A program made the translations under genes and the position numbers. Of a stretch of DNA of 64,000 nucleotides, positions 9,966 through 19,059 are shown piece after piece (position 1 is the first letter of the stretch; each line of letters opens with the position of its first letter). The notes below the pieces were generated by a model. The model was not told the DNA's origin. It saw nothing but the letters and a program-made list of their open reading frames with translations, and made no database searches. The DNA is taken from IMG/VR virus record IMGVR_UViG_3300021962_009697, positions 1-64,000 of that record; one strand, given 5' to 3'. This DNA comes from a virus.

Positions 9966-10981
9966 AGATAAGTTTCAAGTCCACCACGCCGTGTTAGATC
10001 CTGGGTACAACAGCTAATACCACCATCCCAGAAATAACTATGGCGGAGTTCACATATGATAGGATTAATGCGATGACGTTTACAGTAGTCAAACACATCT
10101 CTATTGTAAGCAGAAAAGATTACATTTTCTTCATCTAATACCAAACAGTTAACATCAAAAACTGTTTCAGCAACAAAGCCAGTCCATTTGTTTAGATAAG
10201 TGTTAACAAAGTCAGTGAACTCGGGTGTAGGTGTCTGTCCCTGTACATACCATGCTCCGGGGCTTTGCTCGTACTTAAACTTGCCCACTTCCATAGCAGC
10301 CCATATGCTACTATCCCAAATCTTTAACACTTCCCATCCAGGAAAGTCTTGGGCAAGATTAAGATTAAAATCGTGTTTGCTTGACAATAACACACCGGGT
10401 TTAAGAATGGCAAATACAGCATCGCCGTGGCCGTCGGTAACAGCTTCGTGAATACGATATTCAGAGCTTAAACAATTTTCTACAATCCATTTTGTTTGTT
10501 CAGGTTTTAGAAAATCACTGTTGTCAAAAAAAACGTCGCGGCCCACACGCACTATACAACTAGCCGATGCACCATTTAATATACAATTTGAATCCCACGT
10601 TGCGCCGTGTGGATTAATCACCTGACTAGCATATTCAGCACAAATTTCATTTAATTCTGTCATTGGTAGCACACGCAGTAATTTTTGTCCCAGCGTTATT
10701 TGCCAATCGCGTGGTGTCAAAGGCGGTAACGGAACACCATTGCCACGTGTTTGTTGATTTTGAAACTCATGTATATCAGGAAGATTAGGGCGCCTAACAC
10801 GGGCACCATAAGTTTCGATGGTTTTTTGTAAGTTGTTTAAATCCTCTTCAGTTTCGGCCAGTATCTGTTGCAGTTGATTACGCACCTGGGAGTTATCAAT
10901 GAAATCAAAGTAATCGGGACTATAAGCACGACCCACAATTACTTCTTCAAGAGGCTGCCAACTGGTGTAGGAATTAATCAT
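9962..10981 (-). CDS. Amidinotransferase / arginine-deiminase superfamily enzyme
   Basis: 339 residues. WQPLEEVIVGRAYSPDYF is the start of glycine/inosamine amidinotransferases. The catalytic His is in DGHGDAVF, and the C-terminal nucleophile region is WDGGISCCTQDLTRRGG with the expected Cys. The family moves an amidino group from arginine to an amine. Length is close to StrB-type enzymes (about 350). It is transcribed towards the carbamoyltransferase and overlaps it by 4 bases. Acceptor unknown; a guanidino-sugar is a reasonable guess. Confidence 0.9.
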   Translation of the reverse strand: MINSYTSWQPLEEVIVGRAYSPDYFDFIDNSQVRNQLQQILAETEEDLNNLQKTIETYGARVRRPNLPDIHEFQNQQTRGNGVPLPPLTPRDWQITLGQKLLRVLPMTELNEICAEYASQVINPHGATWDSNCILNGASASCIVRVGRDVFFDNSDFLKPEQTKWIVENCLSSEYRIHEAVTDGHGDAVFAILKPGVLLSSKHDFNLNLAQDFPGWEVLKIWDSSIWAAMEVGKFKYEQSPGAWYVQGQTPTPEFTDFVNTYLNKWTGFVAETVFDVNCLVLDEENVIFSAYNRDVFDYCKRHRINPIICELRHSYFWDGGISCCTQDLTRRGGLETYL

Positions 10982-12173
10982 TGCGTAATCTTTCTAATAG
11001 GGTATTTAATCTGCTGCTTTTGCTGCCTAAAAATAATTGTTGATTGTGCTCAATGTCCTTGCGGCAAGACTCAAACCATGTGTGTAAATTTTGCGATTGT
11101 ATTTTGGCTATTGCGGCCTTAACTGCAAGCCATCGCTGTGTATTATCCGTTATTGTATCATAACTGTTATCTATAGCGTGATCAAATGTTCGATAACCGA
11201 GATTTCTTAGTGCTGCCAACGATCCCGGGCATCCAACAATAACAAGCGGTTGCCCGTGCTTGACTGGTTTAAATGTTTTTTCAGTAAGAAATGCGCCGCC
11301 CGAACCGTCGGCATCAAAGTGTGTTTCGAGTACAATGTTGCAATATGAGTCAGTGTAGTGTGAAGTTTCGGTAAGGTGATGATTGTTTTGTTGCTCAATG
11401 GTAAACTCGTCGCAAGTGTAAGGACCGTTGCTTAAAAAATCTGCAATGTCAGACCGTATGTCTAATGTGTCTACTTCAATTGGATTGTCTGTTTCGTGCT
11501 CATTTAACGCCACATCAGTTCCATAACTCCATAGGCAGTTATCTAACAAGCCTGCCCGGCGTAAATCAGTCATTACAGTTGCCCGCCACCACTTATGCGT
11601 TCTGCTTAATACAGTAAAATTGTAGGGACGGGAATTGCTATGTATCTGTGTTGGTTCTGTTTGCTGATTACGATGCCAATAAAGCAGTTCGTGGTCGGGA
11701 AAATATATAAAATTTTCAATAGCATCAGCTTGCGTGTTGCCACTAATAAACTTGTAACAGTTGGGAGGTAAATTGTTTAAATCACACAAATGGTCAAGAC
11801 GCTGTTTAATCTTATCGGGATTGTCGCCTTCGTGATAGTAAAATAACGCACGTATTCGCCCTGACTGTAGGCCAAAGAATACATCATCGTTTAGCAGCGC
11901 AAAATAATCAACATCAAAGTTAAAAAACCCAATCCCTATCCCATAGTAAGAGCCGCGCGGATAGTTGTTGTCGTTCAAATCATACAAGCGATAGGGTATG
12001 CTGTGGGTGTTGAGATGTTCATACAATTCCATAGGAACTGTATTAGGCCAATGCTGAACAAATTGACGCCATTTGTGTGTATAAGGTTGCGCAGTCCAGC
12101 GTGCTAGTGCTGGATAAGCCTTGCCTTGGATGATGTTGTCAGATACAAAATTAATATTTGAGTAGTCCATCAA
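10974..12173 (-). CDS. Glycosyltransferase-like protein, EKxFK family, paralogue 2
   Basis: 399 residues. C-terminal signature TEKTFKPVKHGQPLVIVG, then GYRTFD and DNSYDTITDNTQR, as in the paralogues at 3590, 12151, 49896 and 50861. The N-terminal 200 residues differ strongly between members, which would fit different acceptors. No signal peptide, so cytoplasmic. It overlaps the amidinotransferase gene by 8 bases and the next upstream gene by 23, so the three are one minus-strand operon. Confidence 0.6.
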   Translation of the reverse strand: MMDYSNINFVSDNIIQGKAYPALARWTAQPYTHKWRQFVQHWPNTVPMELYEHLNTHSIPYRLYDLNDNNYPRGSYYGIGIGFFNFDVDYFALLNDDVFFGLQSGRIRALFYYHEGDNPDKIKQRLDHLCDLNNLPPNCYKFISGNTQADAIENFIYFPDHELLYWHRNQQTEPTQIHSNSRPYNFTVLSRTHKWWRATVMTDLRRAGLLDNCLWSYGTDVALNEHETDNPIEVDTLDIRSDIADFLSNGPYTCDEFTIEQQNNHHLTETSHYTDSYCNIVLETHFDADGSGGAFLTEKTFKPVKHGQPLVIVGCPGSLAALRNLGYRTFDHAIDNSYDTITDNTQRWLAVKAAIAKIQSQNLHTWFESCRKDIEHNQQLFLGSKSSRLNTLLERLRND

Positions 12174-13269
12174 GCATTTTGGTTAATTCTAACCATAGTG
12201 TATGAGTAAGCCCACCGTTGTAAAAATGTCTATAGTTGTGTTCTACAGCGGGCAAACAGGCACGATGTATTTCCAACCTTTCACGATGGCTTAAATTATC
12301 TAAATCTTTAAGTAAATCGGTTACACGCTCAAGGCGGCGTATATCATCAGTTTCTTCATCATAACTTTCATCAAACACATCGCCAAATGTTTTAAAACCA
12401 TAACTCCGCATGTATTCTAAGCTGTGCGCCGGTGCCACTAAAACAAATGGCATTTCTAGAGCAATAGCCTTAAATGTTTTTTCTGTTATGTGAGTTCTGC
12501 GGCCAAAATATAAAGTTTCTGTAGGAACATATACCAAACTGTCTTCTGCTTCCCTAAAATTAGTAAGCCAACAACTGGTCATCTGCTGTGTTTCTTCGCC
12601 AGCAAATAATCTTGGCAAATCAGCTTGCTCAAGAACTTGCGAAATATCAGAATATGTGTTACAATACTTTTGTGCTATTGTACCGATATCTACTTGCTCA
12701 TAAGAACAAACACGCGGCGCACTAATATGATTATTTTCTAAATTCTTTTTGAATACGTTATATAAAAACAATACGCGATGATCACGTTTACCACCAACAA
12801 TGCGATTTGGGCTCATAAAAGTTTTTGTAGGGGTTCGTTCTCGCGCTCGAGGTATTAAAAATGTTCTATCATAGCCACGAAACCAATCTTGACAAGCCCA
12901 ACCGTGATAAAAGTAATAGTGACTGCGCCAACCGTATTTTTCACATAAGCGTTCAACGTATTCGCCCTTTTCACTTACAATAATGTTACCAGGAAAAAGA
13001 ATTTCCGTTCCGGGTCCTTTTGGTTGTTGAGTATCTAAATTTCTTCTTATTACATCATCAAATAATGGCTTATATTCATCAATCCAGCAAGGTTCCTGAT
13101 CGTGCATGAATACATAATCATTTTCTACAATGACATCACTGCCCAAGTTAAATAGTGCATCGGGACTGGTATTGCCCGGTGGATCACAATAAAACAATCG
13201 AGTGCCTGGTTTATTTTTTTCAAGCCACGGCCAAAAGGTATTATTATAAATCTCGTCTATTCTAATCAT
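12151..13269 (-). CDS. Glycosyltransferase-like protein, EKxFK family, paralogue 3
   Basis: 372 residues with TEKTFKAIALEMPFVLVA, GFKTFGDVFDESYDEETDD and a following Arg, the shared C-terminal block. The N-terminus has FYCDPPGN and a DYVFMHDQEP segment; a similar 'MHDP' segment occurs in the paralogue at 50861. Its start codon shares bases with the start codon of the divergent gene at 13268, leaving no room for ordinary promoters between them. Confidence 0.6.
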   Translation of the reverse strand: MIRIDEIYNNTFWPWLEKNKPGTRLFYCDPPGNTSPDALFNLGSDVIVENDYVFMHDQEPCWIDEYKPLFDDVIRRNLDTQQPKGPGTEILFPGNIIVSEKGEYVERLCEKYGWRSHYYFYHGWACQDWFRGYDRTFLIPRARERTPTKTFMSPNRIVGGKRDHRVLFLYNVFKKNLENNHISAPRVCSYEQVDIGTIAQKYCNTYSDISQVLEQADLPRLFAGEETQQMTSCWLTNFREAEDSLVYVPTETLYFGRRTHITEKTFKAIALEMPFVLVAPAHSLEYMRSYGFKTFGDVFDESYDEETDDIRRLERVTDLLKDLDNLSHRERLEIHRACLPAVEHNYRHFYNGGLTHTLWLELTKMLDGLLKY

Positions 13270-15097
13270 GTTTGATGTATTTTACACAGGTGTTAAACCC
13301 AATTTGTTTGCTCATGAACAGGCAGTAGATTCTATTGAAGAAGCACAAGAGCTTAGTCGCACTCGTTTCTTTTGGTTTGTCAATTACTTATCTGATTATA
13401 GCGGCTTTGATTTTCTTTGGGAACCCAAACCTTGGGAGGCGCATCAGCGCCATGCCTGGCCAAGCCAATGGCAAAAAGATAGCGGTACCTATCTAGTACC
13501 TAAACAAGGGTATAGCGAAACCAACTATAGGGGCGACTGTGCAATTAAACGTTTGCCCGATACGTCTAATTGGTTTGTTCCCGATACATTTGATGGAAGC
13601 AGTTTTGATTTTTCTTGGCATCCGGATCCCACCGAGCCTGGCTACATATATCAATTTGGTACACAACATCAACGCACAGGCGGCCCCCAGTATATTGTAA
13701 ACGGTGCTTCTGACTTAAAATTCTGTGACCAAATTAAGGGTAGTGTTAAATCTGGAGTAACCCCCATTATTGAAATAAATCATATGGATGGTAATGCTGG
13801 ACTTGTACCAGGTGTAATATCTACTGTACGTTATTTTGACAACTATAAAGACACACTATCTAGAATTGCAAATACAGTAGAGCACGAATACATTTGGATT
13901 GTTAGTAGTGTATGTGATTACACTAATTTTGATTTTTCCTGGCACCCAGAATTATGGCAAAACACCATGCTGCATGTGTTTGCCAGCTCTGGTGAAAAAT
14001 TTGGTGACACATTTTATATGCATGTGCCAAGTTTTAAAAATCGCATAAAACAGTTTGACTTGCTAGACTGGTATGATTTAAATTTTATCAACACATCAGT
14101 TCCGCGCAGGCCACTGCCTATTGTGCGGCACACCAGTGACAGCCAAGCTGAACCCGTTAAAAATGAATCTTGGCTCGGTCCGTTGGCAGTATTTGCTGCC
14201 CACGATCAACCAGTTAACTCAGTTCCGTGCGTACCACTGTGGCGTGAAAAAACCAAAACAATTGTTCCTTTAGATGCCAGTGGATCGACTGTTGTTGTTC
14301 CTCGAGTGGCCATTCCATATATTAAAACACAGTTGTATGATTATCCTTACATAGACAAAACTAAACGAAATATGTGCAGTGACGAACCACTGGACATTGT
14401 GTTCATTAGCAACGGTGAGCCAGTGGCCGACCAAACATTTACACATTTACAAAATGTTGCTGCTGACTTGTTTAATAAGAAAAAAATACATCATGTTGAT
14501 CGTGTAAACGGCCGTGCTGCTGCCTATCATGCTGCTGCACAGGCCAGCACCACACCGTGGTTTTTTGCTGTATTTGCCAAGTTATTTGTAAATGAAAGTT
14601 TTGATTGGTCCTGGCAGCCTGATCGCATGCAACAACCCAAGCATTACATTTTTCATGCGCTAAATCCAGTTAACGGACTTGAGTATGGACATCAAGCAAT
14701 GATTGCTTATAATAAACAATTGGTATTAAACAATCCCGGACATGGACTGGACTTTACACTTGACGATGCGCACGAAGTTGTACCAATACTTTCAGGTACT
14801 GCTGTGTACAATATGTCGCCGTGGGTAGCGTGGCGTACTGCATTCCGCGAAGCAATTAAACTAAAAAGCAGTTTGCCCGATATTGACAGTGAGTATAGAC
14901 TGACGCAATGGTTAAGCACCAATCCTGGAAGTCAGCATATATTAAATGAGGAATGGAGTCGTTGGGGTGCCGAAGACGCTGTTGACTATTACGACCAGGT
15001 TAACGGGGATTTTAGGGCACTTAAAAAGAGCTACGAGTGGGACTGGCTCTCGTCTTACGCTTTTATGAAAAGAAGTTTAACACCCGATCAGCAATAA
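13268..15097 (+). CDS. 609-residue protein with repeated FDFSWHPD modules, GT-A-like C-terminus
   Basis: The motif F-D-F/W-x-W-x-P-D/E appears at residues 47-54, 113-120, 221-228 and 444-451, each near a hydrophobic strand and, for some, a YIYQF-like or LHVFAS-like segment, so the protein is built of diverged repeats. Residues about 373-460 (PLDIVFISNGEP...VNGRAAAYHAAAQAS) resemble the start of a GT-A type glycosyltransferase, without a clear DxD. Function unknown; glycan synthesis is likely from context. It overlaps the convergent aminotransferase gene by 35 bases. Confidence 0.6.
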   Translation: MFDVFYTGVKPNLFAHEQAVDSIEEAQELSRTRFFWFVNYLSDYSGFDFLWEPKPWEAHQRHAWPSQWQKDSGTYLVPKQGYSETNYRGDCAIKRLPDTSNWFVPDTFDGSSFDFSWHPDPTEPGYIYQFGTQHQRTGGPQYIVNGASDLKFCDQIKGSVKSGVTPIIEINHMDGNAGLVPGVISTVRYFDNYKDTLSRIANTVEHEYIWIVSSVCDYTNFDFSWHPELWQNTMLHVFASSGEKFGDTFYMHVPSFKNRIKQFDLLDWYDLNFINTSVPRRPLPIVRHTSDSQAEPVKNESWLGPLAVFAAHDQPVNSVPCVPLWREKTKTIVPLDASGSTVVVPRVAIPYIKTQLYDYPYIDKTKRNMCSDEPLDIVFISNGEPVADQTFTHLQNVAADLFNKKKIHHVDRVNGRAAAYHAAAQASTTPWFFAVFAKLFVNESFDWSWQPDRMQQPKHYIFHALNPVNGLEYGHQAMIAYNKQLVLNNPGHGLDFTLDDAHEVVPILSGTAVYNMSPWVAWRTAFREAIKLKSSLPDIDSEYRLTQWLSTNPGSQHILNEEWSRWGAEDAVDYYDQVNGDFRALKKSYEWDWLSSYAFMKRSLTPDQQ

Positions 15098-16151
15098 CAT
15101 CTACTTCGCTGTCGGTCAATTCGGGATAGATGGGCAAACTTAAACAACGACGGCTTAATGAGCTGGCTGCACTTAACATGCTTGGTCCCGTGTACTGTCT
15201 ATAGATGCCAATTTCATGCAACGGTTGTTCATAGTGTATTTTTGTTTCAATACCCAACTCTAGTAGAGTATCTTGGAGTTGGTCACGACGATCAACTTCA
15301 ATAACAAACTTATGATGTGCATGTTCGTCTATATTAGTGTCATCAATAAGGCATCGCACCGGGGAATCTTTAAAACGCTCAATATAATGACGACTAATTG
15401 CAGCACGACGCTGTTGCCATTCGTGCAAGTATTGTGTCTTAAGCAGCATTAGTGCACATTCTAGCTCGCTCATTCGACTATTAGTGCCCGCAACATCACC
15501 GTCGGGCTTCCCGTTACCCCGCCATTTACGAGCAAAACTTGCCAAGTCTTGACTGTCGGTTATAATGGCACCACCGTTACCATACGCAGATAAATTTTTT
15601 GTTGGATCAAAACTAATGGCTGTGGCTTCACCTACTCGCATTGAATTATTGGCTAACCAATGCTGGGCACCGTCTTCGATTATAAGTTTGTCACTTCTTG
15701 TCCAATAGTTCCACCATTTAACTCCGTTAAAGTTACTAAGACTGGACCCATACAAGCCCACAAGTAATATAGCCTGATAACTGGTGTCGGGAACAGCGTT
15801 TATATTAAACAATCCATAGTTGTCAGTGTCAATGAACACCACATCCCACCCCGCTCGAATAAAAGCATTGGCAGTAGCCGCGTAAGTAAGCGTAGGTATT
15901 AGTACTGTGGGCGGGTGCGGCACACCAGTATATTCTATGGAGTATTCAGCAATGATTTCTAATGCTTGTGTACCCGAATGGCAAGTGATTGCATACTCAC
16001 TGTGATTAGTGCGGGCTAACCAATCTTCAAAATTCCGAGTGTACTTACCATTCATCAGTTGTCCACTAGACAACACGCTATCAGTTACATCCAGTAACTC
16101 ATCGCGAAGTTGTTTATACTGTCTTTTGAGACCAGTAAACGGAATTTTCAT
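15063..16151 (-). CDS. DegT/DnrJ/EryC1 sugar aminotransferase
   Basis: About 362 residues. KIPFTGLKRQYKQL is the typical start; HSGTQALE binds PLP phosphate, and SFDPTKNLSAYGNGGA holds the Schiff-base Lys. These enzymes transaminate keto-sugar nucleotides using Glu or Gln. I chose the internal ATG at 16151 over 16163 because it matches the family start. It overlaps the upstream epimerase gene and, convergently, the gene at 13268. With the epimerase it should make an amino sugar. Confidence 0.88.
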   Translation of the reverse strand: MKIPFTGLKRQYKQLRDELLDVTDSVLSSGQLMNGKYTRNFEDWLARTNHSEYAITCHSGTQALEIIAEYSIEYTGVPHPPTVLIPTLTYAATANAFIRAGWDVVFIDTDNYGLFNINAVPDTSYQAILLVGLYGSSLSNFNGVKWWNYWTRSDKLIIEDGAQHWLANNSMRVGEATAISFDPTKNLSAYGNGGAIITDSQDLASFARKWRGNGKPDGDVAGTNSRMSELECALMLLKTQYLHEWQQRRAAISRHYIERFKDSPVRCLIDDTNIDEHAHHKFVIEVDRRDQLQDTLLELGIETKIHYEQPLHEIGIYRQYTGPSMLSAASSLSRRCLSLPIYPELTDSEVDVIADRVLNFFS

Positions 16152-17070
16152 AGTATCTTTCAAATCCTTCGGCGATGTTCACAGTTGGATTAAAGTTTAG
16201 ATCTCGGCGTGCAGCGTCGATGTTCAAGGATCCGCGACTGGGGAAATTTAAGTCTCGATCCTGTACTCGAATAGTTCCAGATCCTACAATATCAATGATT
16301 GTTTCGGCTGCTTCTAATAGTGTGATCGCATGACTTCTTGTGAGATTATAAGTGTTATTGGCTGCATGATCAGACAATGCGGCTTGCACAATACCTGCTG
16401 CCAGATCTGTTACATATGTAAAGTCTAATTCTTCATCGGGTCCATTTACTGACAACTCACCACCGCGCATAGCAGTAAGCATGAACTTGGCCACTACACG
16501 ATCTTCAACATCTAGTGGACCATAAACAGCAGAAGGACGAATAATTACTGCTTCGATGCCCGACCGCCGAGCATAGTCTCGAACAAGCCATTCACCTGCT
16601 AGTTTCATAATACCATATTGTCCTTGTGGATTGCATACAGCATCTTCGCGTACATCGTTATCAAAATCTCCATAAACCATTGAGCTGGAAATATAAACAA
16701 ACCGACGCACACGATTCCGCACGGCACTTTCAAGAAGATTAAGCAACCCTTCCATCATGGTACGACTACCCCACCCAGGATTGCTGTTAACTACTTTTTG
16801 CCTTGGAAAGCTGGCCAGGTGCACAATCACTTCGGGTTGATGTTTACCAACTATGTAATCAATGGTATCACTACTTTCAATTGATGCTGTATATACTGGG
16901 CTGGCAATATTTTTCATACGTTGGCTCAATAGATAATCTATTTCTGCTTGTGGAATAATGCCATAGGTGGTTTTGTTATCAATAATAGCAACTTCGTGTT
17001 TTAATTGCTCCAATGTTTTTACAACATTGTGCCCTATAAAACCGCAACCACCTGTAACTAAAATATTCAT
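16114..17070 (-). CDS. NAD-dependent sugar-nucleotide epimerase/dehydratase (extended SDR)
   Basis: 318 residues, full length for the family. NILVTGGCGFIGHNVV gives the GxxGxxG NAD site, YISSSMVYGD the Ser strand and YGIMKLAGE the catalytic YxxxK. It probably acts on a UDP-, dTDP- or GDP-linked sugar and supplies the aminotransferase encoded just downstream, with which it overlaps. The combination is normal for amino-sugar pathways. Confidence 0.88.
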   Translation of the reverse strand: MNILVTGGCGFIGHNVVKTLEQLKHEVAIIDNKTTYGIIPQAEIDYLLSQRMKNIASPVYTASIESSDTIDYIVGKHQPEVIVHLASFPRQKVVNSNPGWGSRTMMEGLLNLLESAVRNRVRRFVYISSSMVYGDFDNDVREDAVCNPQGQYGIMKLAGEWLVRDYARRSGIEAVIIRPSAVYGPLDVEDRVVAKFMLTAMRGGELSVNGPDEELDFTYVTDLAAGIVQAALSDHAANNTYNLTRSHAITLLEAAETIIDIVGSGTIRVQDRDLNFPSRGSLNIDAARRDLNFNPTVNIAEGFERYYENSVYWSQKTV

Positions 17071-17309
17071 TGGAATTTTAACTTGTAAAAAATTAAATCA
17101 GCTTCGCCTAATTTTGCACATATTTGATAGTGATGGTAGTAATCAAATGTTGGTGCACGTTGCCACCAAGGCGTTTCAACCGAGTGCTCCATTACCCATT
17201 GTCCTGCATCGCTTTTTTCCCACTTCAGTATTGGCTCGGCTGCATAAAGATCCGGATCTTCAACGTCGGGTACATTAAATGTGTGTACTATAACCGTTGA
17301 CGTTTTCAT
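17067..17309 (-). CDS. 80-residue unknown protein with leaderless start
   Basis: MKTSTVIVHTFNVPDVEDPD to the end KLKFQ. A longer frame from a TTG at 17333 exists, but the ATG at 17309 lies 7 bases after a perfect TATAAT, so a transcript from that promoter would begin at or next to the ATG; the upstream TTG would be untranscribed. Acidic N-terminal half, aromatic-rich middle (PWWQRAPTFDYYHHYQ). It overlaps the epimerase start by 4 bases. No recognised domain. Confidence 0.6.
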   Translation of the reverse strand: MKTSTVIVHTFNVPDVEDPDLYAAEPILKWEKSDAGQWVMEHSVETPWWQRAPTFDYYHHYQICAKLGEADLIFYKLKFQ

Positions 17310-17316
17310 GTCTACT

Positions 17317-17344
17317 ATTATAGCATAAAACAATCAATTAGCAA
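17317..17344 (-). promoter_or_regulatory. Sigma70-type promoter for the 17309 gene
   Basis: On the minus strand, -35 TTGCTA at 17339-17344, 16-base spacer, -10 TATAAT at 17317-17322. Only 7 bases separate the -10 from the ATG at 17309, which predicts a leaderless mRNA. Confidence 0.6.
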
Positions 17345-18002
17345 CCAACTCGGAAGACATTGGAAAGATTTTTGCAATAGTTTCTGCACAAGCCAGTGCA
17401 ATTTGTTGGTGCTCTTTTTGCGTACCGTTTCCCGATCTCAGTTGGATAAAATGAATCCAAGAACGTAGTGTGCCGTTCATATAAAGACGAGATACAGTTA
17501 GCCCTTCGGGCAGCACAGCGCGAGCTTGCTCCTTGGCAATGCCATTGCTAATAGCCCATTTGTACGCATTTTTAGCTGTTCGTATTACAGCTTGTTGTTG
17601 CTCTGCCCACAATCGTTTCAGTTCACGATCGTCAATTTCAATAGAGTTTTGTCGGTTCTTTGTATCTTGTAAGCGAGCTTCCCGCAACACAAAAGCCAAG
17701 TCATTTACTGGATCAGCATAGCGTTGGGAAAACTCTTGAAAACTAAAACTGCGATGTCGTAGTATTTGACGAGCAATGTCTCGCGTGGTTTCAATTTCCA
17801 AACAAGCACTGACCATTTCAAGTGGGCTCCAGTGCTGATGACGAATCAAATAGCGTATTAGTTTTTCGCTGGTGTCAGTGTTTAACTGATTAGCAGGATT
17901 GCTTACGCGGGCACAGTAAGCAATAAGTTCCTGCGCATCTTCAATTCCTAAGTTGTTAAATTCTTCAGTGGGTTGGCTATAAGATAAAAGTTTAACTGTC
18001 AT
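17334..18002 (-). CDS. thyX: FAD-dependent thymidylate synthase ThyX
   Basis: 222 residues. The ThyX signature RHRSFSFQEFSQRY (RHRxxSxxxxSxR) is intact, preceded by SPLEMVSACLEIETTRDIARQ. The enzyme methylates dUMP to dTMP with methylene-tetrahydrofolate, FAD and NADPH. It is common in T4-like cyanophages and other large phages. The C-terminal RSWIHFIQLR and HQQIA positions also match. Adjacent genes are small unknowns in the same direction, with ATGA overlap upstream. Confidence 0.96.
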   Translation of the reverse strand: MTVKLLSYSQPTEEFNNLGIEDAQELIAYCARVSNPANQLNTDTSEKLIRYLIRHQHWSPLEMVSACLEIETTRDIARQILRHRSFSFQEFSQRYADPVNDLAFVLREARLQDTKNRQNSIEIDDRELKRLWAEQQQAVIRTAKNAYKWAISNGIAKEQARAVLPEGLTVSRLYMNGTLRSWIHFIQLRSGNGTQKEHQQIALACAETIAKIFPMSSELVAN

Positions 18003-18307
18003 TTAAGACCATGTAATATTTTATTAGTTTCGGGTTGAACCATGTTGGCAACAGCAACTACATCTACAACAAAATCTACATCGCGAATTTCTTTACGCGG
18101 ATCATCAAAAATTCTAGTAAGCATGGCTTCGATTTCTTCTATATTCATGCCTTGCTTTTGCAATGAAACTAGATTAAATGTTTTTTGACGACCACCGTGA
18201 AATTTTATTACGATTTTTTTGATGCACTCAAGCGGTACGTCAGTTTTTGTTGTATCTGCAATTATGTGTTCCCAGGCGGTGATAAAATCGTCACTGGGTT
18301 CAATCAT
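17999..18307 (-). CDS. Unknown 102-residue phage-like protein
   Basis: Starts IEPSDDFITAWEHIIAD and ends NKILHGLK. Mixed alpha/beta, no signal or membrane segment. The segment RKEIRDVDFVVDVVAVANMVQ, rich in alternating hydrophobics, resembles small conserved proteins of T4-like phages, but I cannot name a family. It overlaps the thyX start by 4 bases and follows the next upstream gene directly, so it belongs to this operon. Confidence 0.65.
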   Translation of the reverse strand: MIEPSDDFITAWEHIIADTTKTDVPLECIKKIVIKFHGGRQKTFNLVSLQKQGMNIEEIEAMLTRIFDDPRKEIRDVDFVVDVVAVANMVQPETNKILHGLK

Positions 18308-19057
18308 TTACGCGGTCTTTACTTTGCTGGGTCCACGACCACGACGTGCTTTAGGTGCTGCAACAGGTGCTGCAACAGGTTCAGCAAATGCTGGTACTTT
18401 AGCACTGGGACGTTTGACTGTGGGGTCAAGACGCTCAGCATCCTTTTTCATTTTAGCAGCTTCAGCAATCATAGCCTTGGCATTGATTTCCATGGTCTGT
18501 GCCTGCGCTAACATATTAGCAGCAATGTCGCGATCGCTTAGTGCGCCTGACTCGGATGCTTTTAGTACCGGAGGAGCCACAAAAGCCGACTCAGCTTTAC
18601 GAGCTTGCGACGCTTTAAACTCAGCTTCTGCTTTACGCTTGACTGCGGGATCAACTAAACCACGGCTAGCATCACTTTCAGCTAATCGGCGCACAGCTTC
18701 TTCACCTTGTTTCATTTCATTGAGCATTTTGTTCAGCTCATCAAGCCGCATTTTTGATTGTGCAGTTGGTGTAACTAAAATGTCAGCGGCACGAACTTTT
18801 TTAATCATGCGCTCTACGTGGAGCGTTTCTAAAATAGGACGTCCATCGGGCAAATAGCTACGATGTAGCGCATCAGCAAATTCTTCAGATGCTTGACCAG
18901 CATCGCTTTCCAAAACTTTTTGCACAGCATCTTGCCAGTGTGCATGCAGAGTCTCGGGATAAATTACCAAACACATGTGTTCTTCGTTTGGTACTTGACG
19001 ATATAACACACAGACCTTGCGATCTCCATGTTTACCTACGTGTTTCATAAATGCCAT
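18308..19057 (-). CDS. Unknown 249-residue protein with charged helical C-terminus
   Basis: Residues 1-90 are a compact domain (KVCVLYRQVPNEEHMCLVIYP and a Trp-containing helix). Residues about 100-215 are Ala/Lys/Glu-rich and probably a long helix or coiled coil, and the last 30 are a basic Pro/Ala tail (PKARRGRGPSKVKTA) that could bind nucleic acid. The architecture suggests a structural or nucleic-acid-associated phage protein; no family recognised. It sits 2 bases after the gene at 19060. Confidence 0.6.
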   Translation of the reverse strand: MAFMKHVGKHGDRKVCVLYRQVPNEEHMCLVIYPETLHAHWQDAVQKVLESDAGQASEEFADALHRSYLPDGRPILETLHVERMIKKVRAADILVTPTAQSKMRLDELNKMLNEMKQGEEAVRRLAESDASRGLVDPAVKRKAEAEFKASQARKAESAFVAPPVLKASESGALSDRDIAANMLAQAQTMEINAKAMIAEAAKMKKDAERLDPTVKRPSAKVPAFAEPVAAPVAAPKARRGRGPSKVKTA

Positions 19058-19059
19058 TG

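Noticed and set aside
8451-10981. Saxitoxin-type gene cluster
   Set aside because: Carbamoyl- and amidinotransferase families are shared, but no SxtA-type polyketide/aminotransferase core or other sxt genes are present.
18219-18857. Plus-strand 212-residue Ser/Ala-rich frame
   Set aside because: It is antisense to the Ala/Lys-rich protein at 18308, whose codon bias creates the open frame.
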